Assembly (NCBI GenBank): GCA_030053995.1
Contig: JASGCP010000009.1
Span: 1-34,889 of the forward strand
Length of the DNA stretch: 34,889 bases
Source: Phycisphaerales bacterium
GTDB taxonomy: Bacteria; Bacteroidota; Bacteroidia; Chitinophagales; Chitinophagaceae
Reading direction: 5' to 3'
This document shows, in pieces, positions 16,221 through 25,224 of this stretch. The position numbers were made by a program, and so were the translations under genes. Numbering within the stretch: the stretch's first letter is position 1; each line of letters starts with the position of its first letter. The notes below the pieces were generated by a model. That model was not told where the DNA came from and searched no databases. It saw nothing but the letters and a program-made list of their open reading frames with translations.

Positions 16221-19200
16221 ATGCTTCGTTGCTATTGTTTATTATTAATAATATTATTAGCATTTGTCGATAGCTATGGACAAGAGGGCTCTTCGATTGA
16301 TTTTGTTCAGAATAAAGGGCAATGGAATAAAGAAGTGTTGTTTAAAGGGGATATGTTACACGGTGCTTTTTTTGTTCATCTTAATGGTTATACAGTTTCA
16401 TTGAATAATCCTAAAGAGGAATCCGAAATATTGACCGATGTGCATACCGATTCAAGCACCTACACCAATGGTGTTCCTAATGGTAGCGTACAAGTTTTAC
16501 ACGCACATGCTTACCGGGTTGTGTTTATGAATGCTCAAGCTACACCCCTTGTGCAACCTGAAAAATTAGTTTCTTCAGGTAATAACTATATTGAAGGTAA
16601 TAATCCTGCTTTGTGGGCTCGTGATTGTAGTATCTATAAATCAATTGCTGTAAAAAATATTTACAGTGATATTGATCTTAGATATTTTACTAATAATGGT
16701 TTATTGAAGTATGAGTTGATTGTTAACCCCGGTGCTAATCTTGCACCGTTAGCTTTGTTGTTTAAGGGTACAACGGCTATCAACCTTGCCGGTGATGGTG
16801 ATTTAATAATTCACACATCCGTGGGCGATGTTGTAGAGAAAAAACCTTATTGTTATCAACCAACATTAACCGGTCGCCGAGAAGTTGGCTGTCGTTATGT
16901 TATCACCGATGATTCAATTGTTAGCTTTGCCTTAGATAATTATGATAAAAATTTCCCTTTGATTATTGATCCAACATTGGTGTTTTCTACCTTGAGTGGT
17001 AGTAGTGCTACTAATTGGGGATTTTCAGCAACTTACGACAATCAGGGCTATTTATACGCTGCCGGTATCGCTTATGGTAATGGTTTCCCTACTTCGCCTG
17101 GGGCTTTTCAAACGACCTTTAGAGGTGGAACCGTAGAAAATGGTGTTTCCGGCTATGATATGGTGGTTATTAAGTATTCTCCGAATGGTCAAAATAGAAT
17201 CTATGCAACTTATATCGGTGGTGGCGGTAATGAACAACCCCATAGTTTGATTGTTACGCCGGCCGGTAACTTAGTAATTGCTGGTAGAACGAGCTCGCCT
17301 GATTATCCAACAACCTTGTCTAATATTGGGTCTTGTAATGGTGGCTATGCAATTGTGTTAACAATTTTGAATGCACAAGGTACTGGTTTGATTGCTAGTA
17401 GGAAAATTGGTGGCTCGGGTGTAGATGGCGTGAATGGCGGATTCAGTAAAGCACCTTATAATGTGTCGCGTCCTACTGTTCGAAATTATGGAGATGATGC
17501 CCGTAGTGAAGTGATTCTCGATAAGCTCGGTAATATTTATTTGGCTTCGTGTACGCAATCTAATAATTTTCCAACAACGGCTAATGCTCCACAAAAAGTA
17601 TTGAACGGTAAGCAAAATGGTGTTATCCTTAAATTTGATCAAAATCTTAATCTTGCTTTTAGTACATATCTGGGAGGAAGCGGTAATGATGCCTGTTTTG
17701 TATTATCGCTTAATCCGCTAACGCAGGATATTTTGATTGGTGGGGCTACGAGTAGCTCTGATTTTCCAGGCGATAAAACAGGTACCGTAGGTCCTGTTTA
17801 CAATGGCGGTGTTTGTAATGGCTTTCTTGCTGTATTGTCGAATGACGGCGGAATACTTAAAAAAACCTCATATATCGGTGCGGCTAATGCGGCAACGGTT
17901 GTATATGGCGTTCAGTATGATGCTACCGGCAATCCTTATATTTGTGGTACTACTACCAAGTCTTTCCCTGTTATTAATGCACCGTTTAGTCAGCCAAACG
18001 GTAAGCAATTTATAGCTAAACTAGCCCCCGATTTATCGCAGTATGTTTATAGTACTGTTTTTGGTACTAATACATCAAATCCCAATATTTCTATTACGGC
18101 ATTTTTAGTGGATCGTTGTGAGAATGTTTATGTAGGCGGATGGGGTGGGAGTGTACAAGGTATCTCACCTGATTTTCCTAATGATGGTACTTTGGGCTTA
18201 TCGGTCACGCAGGATGCTATACAAAAAAAAACAGATGGTAAGGATTTTTATTTTTTTGTTCTTGAACGCGACGCCCGATCGCAATTATATGGTACTTATT
18301 TTGGTCAATACGGTGGTTTTACTGATCATGTTGATGGTGGAACTAGTCGCTTCGACCCTAGAGGTGTTATTTATGAGGCTATTTGTGCTAACTGTGGCGG
18401 CGGTGTTTTGTTTCCAACAACACCGGGTGCTTGGTACACGGCGTACGACAAAAATGCTGCGGGGAATATGGGCTGTAATTTAGGTGCTGTAAAAATTGAA
18501 ATGGGATTTATTGGTATAACTTCGGAAATTCATGCTACGATCAATAATATTCTTAATAAAACTACCGGATGTCAACCACTCATCGTTAATTTTTCTGATG
18601 CTATTGCACAAGCAACGATGTATGTTTGGCGTTATGGCGATGGAACTAAAAATGATACTACCCTTGAACCTTACGCACAGCATACTTTTACCAATTTGGG
18701 AAATTATATCGTTACGCTCTTTTCAATTAATCCTGCTGCTTGTAATCAAGTCGATTCGTCTAATGTGCTTATTAGGGTTAAACCGTATCCCGTAGCATTA
18801 GATTTTACTTTTAATCGTTTATTGCCCTGTGATGTTTTTAACTATCAATTTGTTAATAAGAGCGAAGCACCAATAGGAAAACCTTTTACTAATGAAACTT
18901 TTTCTTGGAATTTTGGTGATGGCACTGCTCCAATAACTACCAACACCGAATCGATCTCGTATTCGTTTGTCAACCCCGGTACCTATACCGTTCAATTGTC
19001 CCTTATCGATACCGATTATTGTAATTATCCCGATAGTATTCAACAGATTCTTAATGTTTCTGCAACCTTAAAAGCTGTTGCTATTTATCCGCAAACCGCT
19101 TGTTACCAAACTCCTATCATTTTTAAAAATGCGTCAATCGGTGGTACTAATTTTAATTGGAGTTTTGGCGATGGTACTGCTTCTTCAGCATTTGAACCTA

Positions 19201-19829
19201 TACATAGTTATCAGCAACCAGGCACTTATTTGGTTAAATTAGTTGTTACCGATGTGGTTTGTAACTTAAAAGATAGCACGCAGTCATACCTCGCTGTTGG
19301 GGGACAACCTACTGTTAATTTTGATTTTACACCTGATAAGAATGCACAAGAAGTTAACGCTATCCCTACCTTTAATAATTTGTCGAGTAGTGATGCGAAT
19401 AAGTTTATTTGGTATTGGGGAACAGGTGATTCTACAATCGTAAGAAATAAAGCACCCGTTACTTACGAATATTTATCGTCTGGCATTTATAATGTTTGCT
19501 TAGTTGGCTTTAATAATTATTGCTCGGACACAGTTTGTCAACCCTATAGTGCCCTTATTCAAGATGTTGTAGATGTAGCGAGTGCTTTGGTACCTAATGG
19601 CGTTAATAAGAAAGTATTTGTTCGCGGAGCCGGCATTCAGTCTATCGACTGGCGTATTTTTAATCGATACGGTCGCTTAGTATATGCTTCTACCGACAAA
19701 GAGATGGGATGGGATGGAACTTATCGTGGCGTACTACAACCGCAGGATGTTTATCATTATACGCTTAATATTCAATTTGTCAATGGTAATAAGCTGATCA
19801 AAAAGGGTACCATTACAATATTGTATTAG
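16221..19829 (+). CDS. Large PKD-domain surface protein with T9SS type-B sorting domain
   Basis: 1202 aa. A signal peptide (about 1-20) is followed by a conserved N-terminal region beginning DFVQNKGQWNKEVLFKGDM, then SBBP-like beta-propeller repeats of the SGSGNDACFVL kind across about 260-760. Three clear PKD domains follow with the GDGT signature: GDGTKNDTT, GDGTAPITT and GDGTASSAF. A fourth, weaker one reads GTGDSTIV. The last 85 or so residues (VPNGVNKKVFVRGAGIQSIDWRIFNRYGRLVY, then GWDGTYRG) form the gliding-motility-associated C-terminal domain. That domain directs type IX secretion and surface attachment. The protein is probably an adhesin or matrix component, but its ligand is unknown. 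GGTACC occurs four times in the gene. Confidence 0.9.
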   Translation: MLRCYCLLLIILLAFVDSYGQEGSSIDFVQNKGQWNKEVLFKGDMLHGAFFVHLNGYTVSLNNPKEESEILTDVHTDSSTYTNGVPNGSVQVLHAHAYRVVFMNAQATPLVQPEKLVSSGNNYIEGNNPALWARDCSIYKSIAVKNIYSDIDLRYFTNNGLLKYELIVNPGANLAPLALLFKGTTAINLAGDGDLIIHTSVGDVVEKKPYCYQPTLTGRREVGCRYVITDDSIVSFALDNYDKNFPLIIDPTLVFSTLSGSSATNWGFSATYDNQGYLYAAGIAYGNGFPTSPGAFQTTFRGGTVENGVSGYDMVVIKYSPNGQNRIYATYIGGGGNEQPHSLIVTPAGNLVIAGRTSSPDYPTTLSNIGSCNGGYAIVLTILNAQGTGLIASRKIGGSGVDGVNGGFSKAPYNVSRPTVRNYGDDARSEVILDKLGNIYLASCTQSNNFPTTANAPQKVLNGKQNGVILKFDQNLNLAFSTYLGGSGNDACFVLSLNPLTQDILIGGATSSSDFPGDKTGTVGPVYNGGVCNGFLAVLSNDGGILKKTSYIGAANAATVVYGVQYDATGNPYICGTTTKSFPVINAPFSQPNGKQFIAKLAPDLSQYVYSTVFGTNTSNPNISITAFLVDRCENVYVGGWGGSVQGISPDFPNDGTLGLSVTQDAIQKKTDGKDFYFFVLERDARSQLYGTYFGQYGGFTDHVDGGTSRFDPRGVIYEAICANCGGGVLFPTTPGAWYTAYDKNAAGNMGCNLGAVKIEMGFIGITSEIHATINNILNKTTGCQPLIVNFSDAIAQATMYVWRYGDGTKNDTTLEPYAQHTFTNLGNYIVTLFSINPAACNQVDSSNVLIRVKPYPVALDFTFNRLLPCDVFNYQFVNKSEAPIGKPFTNETFSWNFGDGTAPITTNTESISYSFVNPGTYTVQLSLIDTDYCNYPDSIQQILNVSATLKAVAIYPQTACYQTPIIFKNASIGGTNFNWSFGDGTASSAFEPIHSYQQPGTYLVKLVVTDVVCNLKDSTQSYLAVGGQPTVNFDFTPDKNAQEVNAIPTFNNLSSSDANKFIWYWGTGDSTIVRNKAPVTYEYLSSGIYNVCLVGFNNYCSDTVCQPYSALIQDVVDVASALVPNGVNKKVFVRGAGIQSIDWRIFNRYGRLVYASTDKEMGWDGTYRGVLQPQDVYHYTLNIQFVNGNKLIKKGTITILY

Positions 19830-19914
19830 TACCGTTAATGCATGTAGCGTCTCTGCTATTTTCTTTTTTTGGCTCCGTCCCTCGAATTATTAATTTGCAA
19901 AAATCCTTATTTTT

Positions 19915-20688
19915 ATGAGTAGCGATGATCAAGCAAAAGATGAATTTGATTTGAATATTATTTATAATTATTTTTTAGATACAGAACGGCAGGGACCAGG
20001 AAGTACAGAAGCAACACGCAAAGCATTGAATTTTATTGCTGGACTTTCTGAAAAATCACTCATTGCTGACCTTGGTTGTGGAACAGGCGGGCAAACAATC
20101 GTGTTGGCACAAAACACAACGAGTAAAATTATTGGTGTTGAATTATGGCCTGTTTTTATAAAGCAATTCAATAAAAATATCCAAACCCAAAATTTTCAAG
20201 ATAGAGTGCAAGGTATTGTTGGCAATATGGATAATCTACCATTTGAAAAAGAAGAATTAGATTTGATTTGGTCAGAAGGGGCAATTTATAATATTGGTTT
20301 TGAGCGGGGACTGAACGACTGGCGGAAATTTTTGAAACAAGACGGATATATTGCCGTTACAGAAATATCTTGGTTGGGTGAAACCCGCCCAACCGTCATT
20401 AATGATTTTTGGCAAAAATCCTATTCTGAAATTAATACGATCCCAATTAAAATCACTCAAATGCAAAAAGCAGGTTATTTGCCAATTGCAAACTTTATTT
20501 TACCTGAAAATTGTTGGTCAAATTATTATGCACAACAAGCACGCATGCAAGAATCTTTTTTACAAAAATATGCCGGTAACAAATTTGTAGAAGAATTTGT
20601 TGCTCAACAGCGATATGAGGCGACATTATTTGATCAGTACAAAGCATATTATGGCTATGTATTTTATATTGGCAAAAGAATAAAATAA
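19915..20688 (+). CDS. Class I SAM-dependent methyltransferase
   Basis: 257 aa. The SAM-binding motif I reads IADLGCGTGGQT near 55-67 and the acidic end of beta-2 is in IGVELWP. The post-motif LDLIWSEGAIYNIGFERGLNDW is characteristic of a small-molecule methyltransferase group found in many bacteria. No N- or C-terminal extra domain is present. It is flanked by a cell-surface gene upstream and a convergent dehydrogenase gene downstream, neither of which suggests a substrate. The ATG at 19915 gives the expected N-terminus. The substrate is not identifiable. Confidence 0.85.
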   Translation: MSSDDQAKDEFDLNIIYNYFLDTERQGPGSTEATRKALNFIAGLSEKSLIADLGCGTGGQTIVLAQNTTSKIIGVELWPVFIKQFNKNIQTQNFQDRVQGIVGNMDNLPFEKEELDLIWSEGAIYNIGFERGLNDWRKFLKQDGYIAVTEISWLGETRPTVINDFWQKSYSEINTIPIKITQMQKAGYLPIANFILPENCWSNYYAQQARMQESFLQKYAGNKFVEEFVAQQRYEATLFDQYKAYYGYVFYIGKRIK

Positions 20689-20718
20689 TACCATGCTTAT
20701 CGAAACCCGTGCATTTAT

Positions 20719-21768
20719 TTAGTTTAATGACGATAGATCAATTACAAATCGATATTTGACATCACCTTTAATCATTCGTTCAAACGCCTCATTTATTTTT
20801 TGTATTGATATTAATTCAACATCGGATACAATTTTATGTTTAGCACAAAAGTCTAACATCTCTTGTGTTTCTTTAATACTCCCAATTTTTGATGCCGTTA
20901 CCGTGCGTCTTTTTTCAATCAATGTAAAAGGACTGGATAGGCGAATTTCTTGTTGCGGAAAACTTAAACAAATATAAACCCCATTCAACCCTAATAAATT
21001 GATATATGAATTGTAGTCATGTTGCCCCCCAAGCGTATCAACAATGAAATCAAATTTATTTCTATTTTTGGTGAAGAAATCTTTTTCAGTAGAAATAAGA
21101 AAATTCGTAGCACCTAATTTTTGGGCATCTTTCTTTTTGCTGATTGAAGTACTACAAACGGTAACGGTAGCACCCATCGCTTTTGCAAATTTTACAGCTA
21201 AATGTCCTAACCCACCTAATCCTACTACGGCAACTTTATGTCCTTTGCGAACCTTCCAATATTTTAAGGGTGAATAAGTTGTAATGCCCGCACACAATAG
21301 GGGGGCAACAGCATGCAACGGTAGCTTTTTGTTTACTTTTAGTACATAATTTTCGTTCACAACGATTTGTTTTGAATAACCACCATAGTTCGGTTGTTTA
21401 CTGTTTTTAGGAATGTCATTATAAGTGCCTTCAAACTGATCGCAATAATGACTGTTGCCACTTTTACATTCAGGACATACTTCACAAGCACCAACATAAA
21501 CCCCGACACCAACAATATCCCCTAATTTATATTTTTTCGCTTTCTTACCTACTTGTACTACTTTACCAACAATTTCATGACCCGGCACTATAGGGTAGCG
21601 CGTCCAATTCCATTCATTTCTGGACATGTGTATGTCGCTATGACATACACCGCAATAAAGAATATCAATCATGACATCCTTGTCTGTCATTTTTTTTTGG
21701 TTAAATGCAAATGGTGCTAAAGGCGTATTGTTATTATACGCAGCATAAGATTTTATTAATTCAGACAT
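20719..21768 (-). CDS. Zinc-dependent NAD(P) alcohol dehydrogenase, YahK/cinnamyl-alcohol type
   Basis: 349 aa, standard medium-chain dehydrogenase length. The catalytic zinc ligands lie in YCGVCHSDIH (about 38-47) and GHEIVGKV (about 64-71). The structural zinc is held by the four Cys of CEVCPECKSGNSHYC (about 94-108). The nucleotide fold is VAVVGLGGLGHLAVKFAKAMG near 180. The whole pattern is that of the YahK/CAD group, which reduces aldehydes to alcohols, generally with NADPH. It converges on the methyltransferase gene with a 30-base gap. Confidence 0.93.
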   Translation of the reverse strand: MSELIKSYAAYNNNTPLAPFAFNQKKMTDKDVMIDILYCGVCHSDIHMSRNEWNWTRYPIVPGHEIVGKVVQVGKKAKKYKLGDIVGVGVYVGACEVCPECKSGNSHYCDQFEGTYNDIPKNSKQPNYGGYSKQIVVNENYVLKVNKKLPLHAVAPLLCAGITTYSPLKYWKVRKGHKVAVVGLGGLGHLAVKFAKAMGATVTVCSTSISKKKDAQKLGATNFLISTEKDFFTKNRNKFDFIVDTLGGQHDYNSYINLLGLNGVYICLSFPQQEIRLSSPFTLIEKRRTVTASKIGSIKETQEMLDFCAKHKIVSDVELISIQKINEAFERMIKGDVKYRFVIDLSSLN

Positions 21769-21847
21769 ATAAAATATTTTTAAATTTTATTATTGAGATA
21801 AGATCGTTATTGGTTAATGTTTTCAAAAAAATAACAAACCAATATTG

Positions 21848-21855
21848 CAAAGGTA
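21848..21855 (-). promoter_or_regulatory. -7 box (TACCTTTG) for the alcohol dehydrogenase gene
   Basis: A TAnnTTTG match on the minus strand, 80 bases upstream of the ATG at 21768; this implies a leader of about 70 bases. Confidence 0.5.
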
Positions 21856-22000
21856 GTTTTTTTTACTGGGATTTTTATAAGCATTTGATTAACCATTTTT
21901 TTATGTGCTCGGAAGGTTTTAAGGGCAGTGGAAAAATATTGTTGTTTTTGTATGGTAATTTTTCTTTTGTCTGAATCACAGACTACACAGATTTTACCAA

Positions 22001-22030
22001 TTGCCTCCAGATTTATCTGGAGGACAAATG
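22001..22030 (+). repeat. 30-bp direct repeat, copy 1, with internal hairpin
   Basis: The unit runs from TTGCCTCC to GGACAAATG and is repeated at 22104-22133 with one mismatch (C22005 versus A22108). Within it, CCTCCAGA and TCTGGAGG form an 8-bp stem around TTTA. A diverged inverted copy (CTAGATAAATCAG) lies between the two at about 22051-22063. Confidence 0.75.
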
Positions 22031-22103
22031 ATTTTTTTTATTTGTTTACTCTAGATAAATCAGGGCTATTGATCTTTTTTTGAAATTTGTTTTTTGCCAT
22101 AAA

Positions 22104-22133
22104 TTGCATCCAGATTTATCTGGAGGACAAATG
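22104..22133 (+). repeat. 30-bp direct repeat, copy 2
   Basis: 29 of 30 bases match copy 1. The single change weakens the outermost pairs of the hairpin. It ends beside a GGTACC at 22133-22138, a few bases from the end of nusB, where it could act as part of a 3' boundary. Confidence 0.75.
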
Positions 22134-22144
22134 GTACCGCTGTA

Positions 22145-23071
22145 TTATTGTTCAGGTTTAGTAAAATCTTTTTTTATTATTTTATTTTCAGCCAGCAGTT
22201 TATTTTTAATATTATCAAGAATACCATTTAAAAACTGTGCACTTTTGGGCGTACTATATTCTTTAATAATCTCCAAGTATTCGTTGATGGTTACCTTTAG
22301 TGGGATAGTTTCAAAATATAAAAATTCGCTAAGAGCCATTTCAATAATAATAATATCTACTACTGGGATTCTATCTATATCCCAGTTAACGAGTTTAGGT
22401 TTGATGAGTTCGTCTAAATATTTTTTTTTAGATGAACATATATCTAATAAATCGCCTGCGTAGCTTATCTTATCTTCATCGACAAACTTGGTTAAGTTCT
22501 CCAAGGGGTAGGATAACATGCTAACCACTAACTTTTCAACAAGTGTTATATCATCTTGAAAATTAGGGAATAGATCATCGAGATAGGAAACAAACGAATC
22601 ATTACCTAAGATACTATTATAAAACAAGACTTTTAGAATATCCTTGTCTTCTCCATGCGTATGATTACTTTTTTGAATATAGGTTTCGTAGGCGGGATCA
22701 TGGTGGGTGAACGAAAGGTAGATAATTCTAATCCAATCGGGGTCAATTAAAGCGGTGTATTTCTGTTTATAGTTTACCAACGCCGTATTTTCTATCAGAT
22801 CACGAATGACTGAATTATTTAATATACTCGTATTAAAGTTAATATCTTCAGGGGTAGGGAAATTTTTATTTTTTCGTTGTGTAGCTTCTACTTGGACAAA
22901 CTGAACCACATCCACTAATAATTTCAAAAAAAATATAAGCAGTTCTTTAGTTGTTTGTATCCTTTTAAATAACTCCTTTTTATATTGTTTTTGTAAGGCA
23001 TAATCGTTCTTAACATACATTTCATACAAAAGTTGTAATACTTTCAAACGAATTTGTCTTCTACTGAACAT
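22145..23071 (-). CDS. nusB: Transcription antitermination factor NusB
   Basis: 308 aa, about twice the length of the proteobacterial protein but normal for Bacteroidota. The N-terminus MFSRRQIRLKVLQLLYEMY matches the RNA-binding start of NusB, and the C-terminal part (VDIIIIEMALSEFLYFETIPLKVTINEYLEI, then LNGILD) is the conserved NusB core. The middle 130 residues are the extension typical of this phylum. NusB binds boxA RNA with S10 and supports rRNA transcription. No partner gene is beside it. Confidence 0.93.
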   Translation of the reverse strand: MFSRRQIRLKVLQLLYEMYVKNDYALQKQYKKELFKRIQTTKELLIFFLKLLVDVVQFVQVEATQRKNKNFPTPEDINFNTSILNNSVIRDLIENTALVNYKQKYTALIDPDWIRIIYLSFTHHDPAYETYIQKSNHTHGEDKDILKVLFYNSILGNDSFVSYLDDLFPNFQDDITLVEKLVVSMLSYPLENLTKFVDEDKISYAGDLLDICSSKKKYLDELIKPKLVNWDIDRIPVVDIIIIEMALSEFLYFETIPLKVTINEYLEIIKEYSTPKSAQFLNGILDNIKNKLLAENKIIKKDFTKPEQ

Positions 23072-23157
23072 AAATAAGGTTAATAATTCTGTAAATATAT
23101 ATTTTTCGATGCTACCAATATTACATAATCGCTAAAGATAGTTAATCGTATCAGTTT

Positions 23158-23844
23158 TTATCGTGCAATTATTTTATTAATCCATTTTTGGAGTGATACA
23201 ATGAGCAAGATGAGCAACATGCCATAAAATATATCTTCAAAGGGAATTGTTATTATCCTTAATTTGATGATTTCTTCGTTATTATACCATACTATTGGTT
23301 CTGCTGTAATTGCACCTGTTAGAATGCCGTTGACGATTGTAAAGGGAATTAATAATATGAGATAAACAGCATAAAATGATAAAAGCCAGGTTACCTTTAA
23401 AACAAATTGCAAAATGAATAGGCTGAGTAATAAAACGCCGAAGGTAACAAAGGTATATTTTTGATGAAAATAGATACAGGCTAATATAAAACACATGATC
23501 ATTAGTACACACGATATATACTTATCGAGGGGCATTTTTATTTGAGGGATGTATGGTTCTAAGTATGTATAGGTGAAAATACATGCATACGGAATACAAT
23601 AAAAAAACAAAACCTCTTCTATGGGTAAATTAACAAAGTAAAAACCGGTAATGTATTGTGGGTTAAAGCCCCATACCCGCCATTGTGTGAATAATATATC
23701 CCAAAATATAAAGGCTGTGCTTACAATAAAACAGGCAAATAAAAATGACGGGATATAATTATAAAATTTAATCTTAGGGTGAAATGAAAATAATAGTGGT
23801 ATAACAACTACTAGACCATCGATTATTAAATAGGCCGTTCTCAT
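23158..23844 (-). CDS. Lycopene cyclase, membrane heterodimer/fused-domain type
   Basis: 228 aa with six or seven predicted membrane helices. The two halves each resemble the short lycopene cyclase domain of the CrtYc/CrtYd and CarRP type; the first carries PIEEVLFFYCIPYACIFTY, with the conserved Pro-Glu-Glu. It closes both ends of lycopene to give beta-carotene. Its start overlaps the stop of the hydroxylase gene by one base (TAATG), so the two are translationally coupled. Phytoene synthase and desaturase genes are not in the window. Confidence 0.88.
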   Translation of the reverse strand: MRTAYLIIDGLVVVIPLLFSFHPKIKFYNYIPSFLFACFIVSTAFIFWDILFTQWRVWGFNPQYITGFYFVNLPIEEVLFFYCIPYACIFTYTYLEPYIPQIKMPLDKYISCVLMIMCFILACIYFHQKYTFVTFGVLLLSLFILQFVLKVTWLLSFYAVYLILLIPFTIVNGILTGAITAEPIVWYNNEEIIKLRIITIPFEDIFYGMLLILLIVSLQKWINKIIAR

Positions 23845-24305
23845 TAATCTTTGGCTTGTTTGGCATCTTTATAAAAACTAGTAGGAACCCATAACATGCC
23901 AAAACACTCGCCATCTTTCTTGCCTAAATGTTTATGATGTACTTTATGTGCTCGGCGAATTGCTTTTAAATAAGCAGAATTAGTATTTCTTAATATCTTA
24001 AATCGTTGGTGGATAAAAATATCGTGTATGAGAAAATAACATAATCCATATAATGTAATGCCTAAGCCTATCCAAAATATAAAGTTATAATCGTTATATG
24101 CCCCTATCAGCAAGCATAAGAACCCCGGTATAGCAAATATCAAAAAGAAGAAGTCATTTTTCTCGAAAAATTGTTTCGCATTTTCTTTTTGATGATGATC
24201 TTGGTGTAATGTCCACAATACGCCGTGCATAATATATTTGTGCGTAAACCAGGCGGCGAGCTCCATCGTTAAAAAAGCCAAACAAACAAATAGTAAATAG
24301 GTCAT
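23844..24305 (-). CDS. crtZ: Beta-carotene hydroxylase
   Basis: 153 aa, membrane bound. The iron-binding histidine boxes are visible as HKYIMHG (about 22-28), HQDHH (about 34-38), HDIFIH (about 95-100) and HKVHHKH (about 118-124). CrtZ converts beta-carotene to zeaxanthin by 3-hydroxylation. With the coupled cyclase it gives the last two steps of zeaxanthin synthesis. A TACCTTTG box lies 46 bases upstream and probably drives both genes. Confidence 0.92.
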   Translation of the reverse strand: MTYLLFVCLAFLTMELAAWFTHKYIMHGVLWTLHQDHHQKENAKQFFEKNDFFFLIFAIPGFLCLLIGAYNDYNFIFWIGLGITLYGLCYFLIHDIFIHQRFKILRNTNSAYLKAIRRAHKVHHKHLGKKDGECFGMLWVPTSFYKDAKQAKD

Positions 24306-24350
24306 AATATATGATTTCTTTAATGAGTTTTGGAAGAGTTATCTTACGGG

Positions 24351-24358
24351 CAAAGGTA
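24351..24358 (-). promoter_or_regulatory. -7 box (TACCTTTG) for crtZ-lycopene cyclase
   Basis: A TAnnTTTG match on the minus strand, 46 bases before the ATG of crtZ. It is divergent from the gcvH promoter about 90 bases away. Confidence 0.55.
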
Positions 24359-24448
24359 TTTTTTTTTTGTGATAATTTTTGACAAATGACAAACATATTA
24401 CATTATTTTTAAACAATTATTTTGATACGGCAATTATGATAAAAAATA

Positions 24449-24456
24449 TATCTTTG
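24449..24456 (+). promoter_or_regulatory. -7 box (TATCTTTG) for gcvH
   Basis: A TAnnTTTG match 15 bases before the ATG at 24471. A TTTG at 24421-24424 lies 24 bases upstream, slightly beyond the usual -33 spacing. Confidence 0.5.
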
Positions 24457-24470
24457 GGCAAAAAATAAAA

Positions 24471-24845
24471 ATGAATATCCCACAAGAACTTAAATATACT
24501 AAAGAACACGAATGGATCATCATTGAAGGTAATATCGGCACTATCGGCATCACTGATTTTGCTCAAAAAGAGTTAGGGGATATTGTCTATATTGATATCA
24601 ATAGCTTGAATAAAACACTCAAGGCGGGCGAAATTTTTGGAACGGTTGAGGCTGTAAAAACAGTTAGCGACCTCTATTTACCCATGAGTGGTAAAATTGT
24701 AGCTTTTAATACCGAACTACAACAACACCCTGAATTTGTCAATAACGACCCGTATAAAACAGGATGGATTATAAAAATAGAACTTACCCAATTAACAGAA
24801 CAACAATCCTTATTGTCGGCTGAACAGTATAAAAATATAATATGA
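24471..24845 (+). CDS. gcvH: Glycine cleavage system H protein
   Basis: 124 aa, normal length. The lipoyl-carrying Lys is in GTVEAVKTVSDLY near residue 63, and the protein shows the standard opening KYTKEHEWI and GDIVYIDI strand. It shuttles the aminomethyl group between the P, T and L proteins. None of those genes is here. It overlaps the next gene by four bases (ATGA). Confidence 0.97.
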   Translation: MNIPQELKYTKEHEWIIIEGNIGTIGITDFAQKELGDIVYIDINSLNKTLKAGEIFGTVEAVKTVSDLYLPMSGKIVAFNTELQQHPEFVNNDPYKTGWIIKIELTQLTEQQSLLSAEQYKNII

Positions 24846-25201
24846 AAAAAACATTAGTGGTTGGTGCCTCAGCATCAGCCGATCGATATAGTTATAAAGC
24901 TGTAAAAGCACTATTGGCAAAGAACTACCCGGTGTTAGCTTTTGGCTCTAAGCCAGGTACCATAGGCGATATAGCCATTAATACTAACAAAGAACAATAT
25001 ACGGATATCGACACCGTAACCTTGTATATTAATCCAGAAATACAAAAAAACTATTACGACTACATTCTTTCAATAAAGCCTAAGCGACTTATTTTTAACC
25101 CTGGTACAGAAAATAAATATTTTTTTAATAAGGCAAAAGAAGTAGGCATCAACTGCGTAGAAGCGTGTACACTCGTTTTATTATCAACTGGACAGTATTA
25201 G
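24842..25201 (+). CDS. CoA-binding domain protein (YccU-like)
   Basis: 119 aa with a Rossmann-type fold: KTLVVGASASADRYSYKAVKAL at the N-terminus and KPGTIGDIAINTNKEQY after beta-2. ECRLIFNPGTE-like logic is seen in RLIFNPGTENKYFFNKAKEVGINCVEACTLVLL, typical of small CoA-binding proteins. The ligand is inferred from the family. The four-base overlap with gcvH indicates an operon, which is frequent enough in related genomes to be unremarkable but does not explain the function. Confidence 0.85.
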   Translation: MKKTLVVGASASADRYSYKAVKALLAKNYPVLAFGSKPGTIGDIAINTNKEQYTDIDTVTLYINPEIQKNYYDYILSIKPKRLIFNPGTENKYFFNKAKEVGINCVEACTLVLLSTGQY

Positions 25202-25224
25202 TTATTGTTTGAAATGCACTGCTA

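Larger units (their letters stand above)
21769..22144. other. Intergenic region with paired palindromic repeats
   Basis: This 376-base gap between the dehydrogenase and nusB holds no convincing gene. It contains the dehydrogenase promoter element (21848-21855), a stretch at 21971-21996 of the form GAATCACAGACTACACAGAT, which resembles a sequence often seen between genes in Bacteroidota, and two copies of a 30-base repeat. Confidence 0.6.

Noticed and set aside
18145-18483. 112-codon plus-strand frame inside the T9SS protein gene
   Set aside because: It lies in another frame of a strongly supported gene, has no recognisable domain, and its residues look like out-of-frame translation.
22001-22133. 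Start of a CRISPR array
   Set aside because: Only two units, 73 bases apart, with no further repeats and no cas genes in the window.
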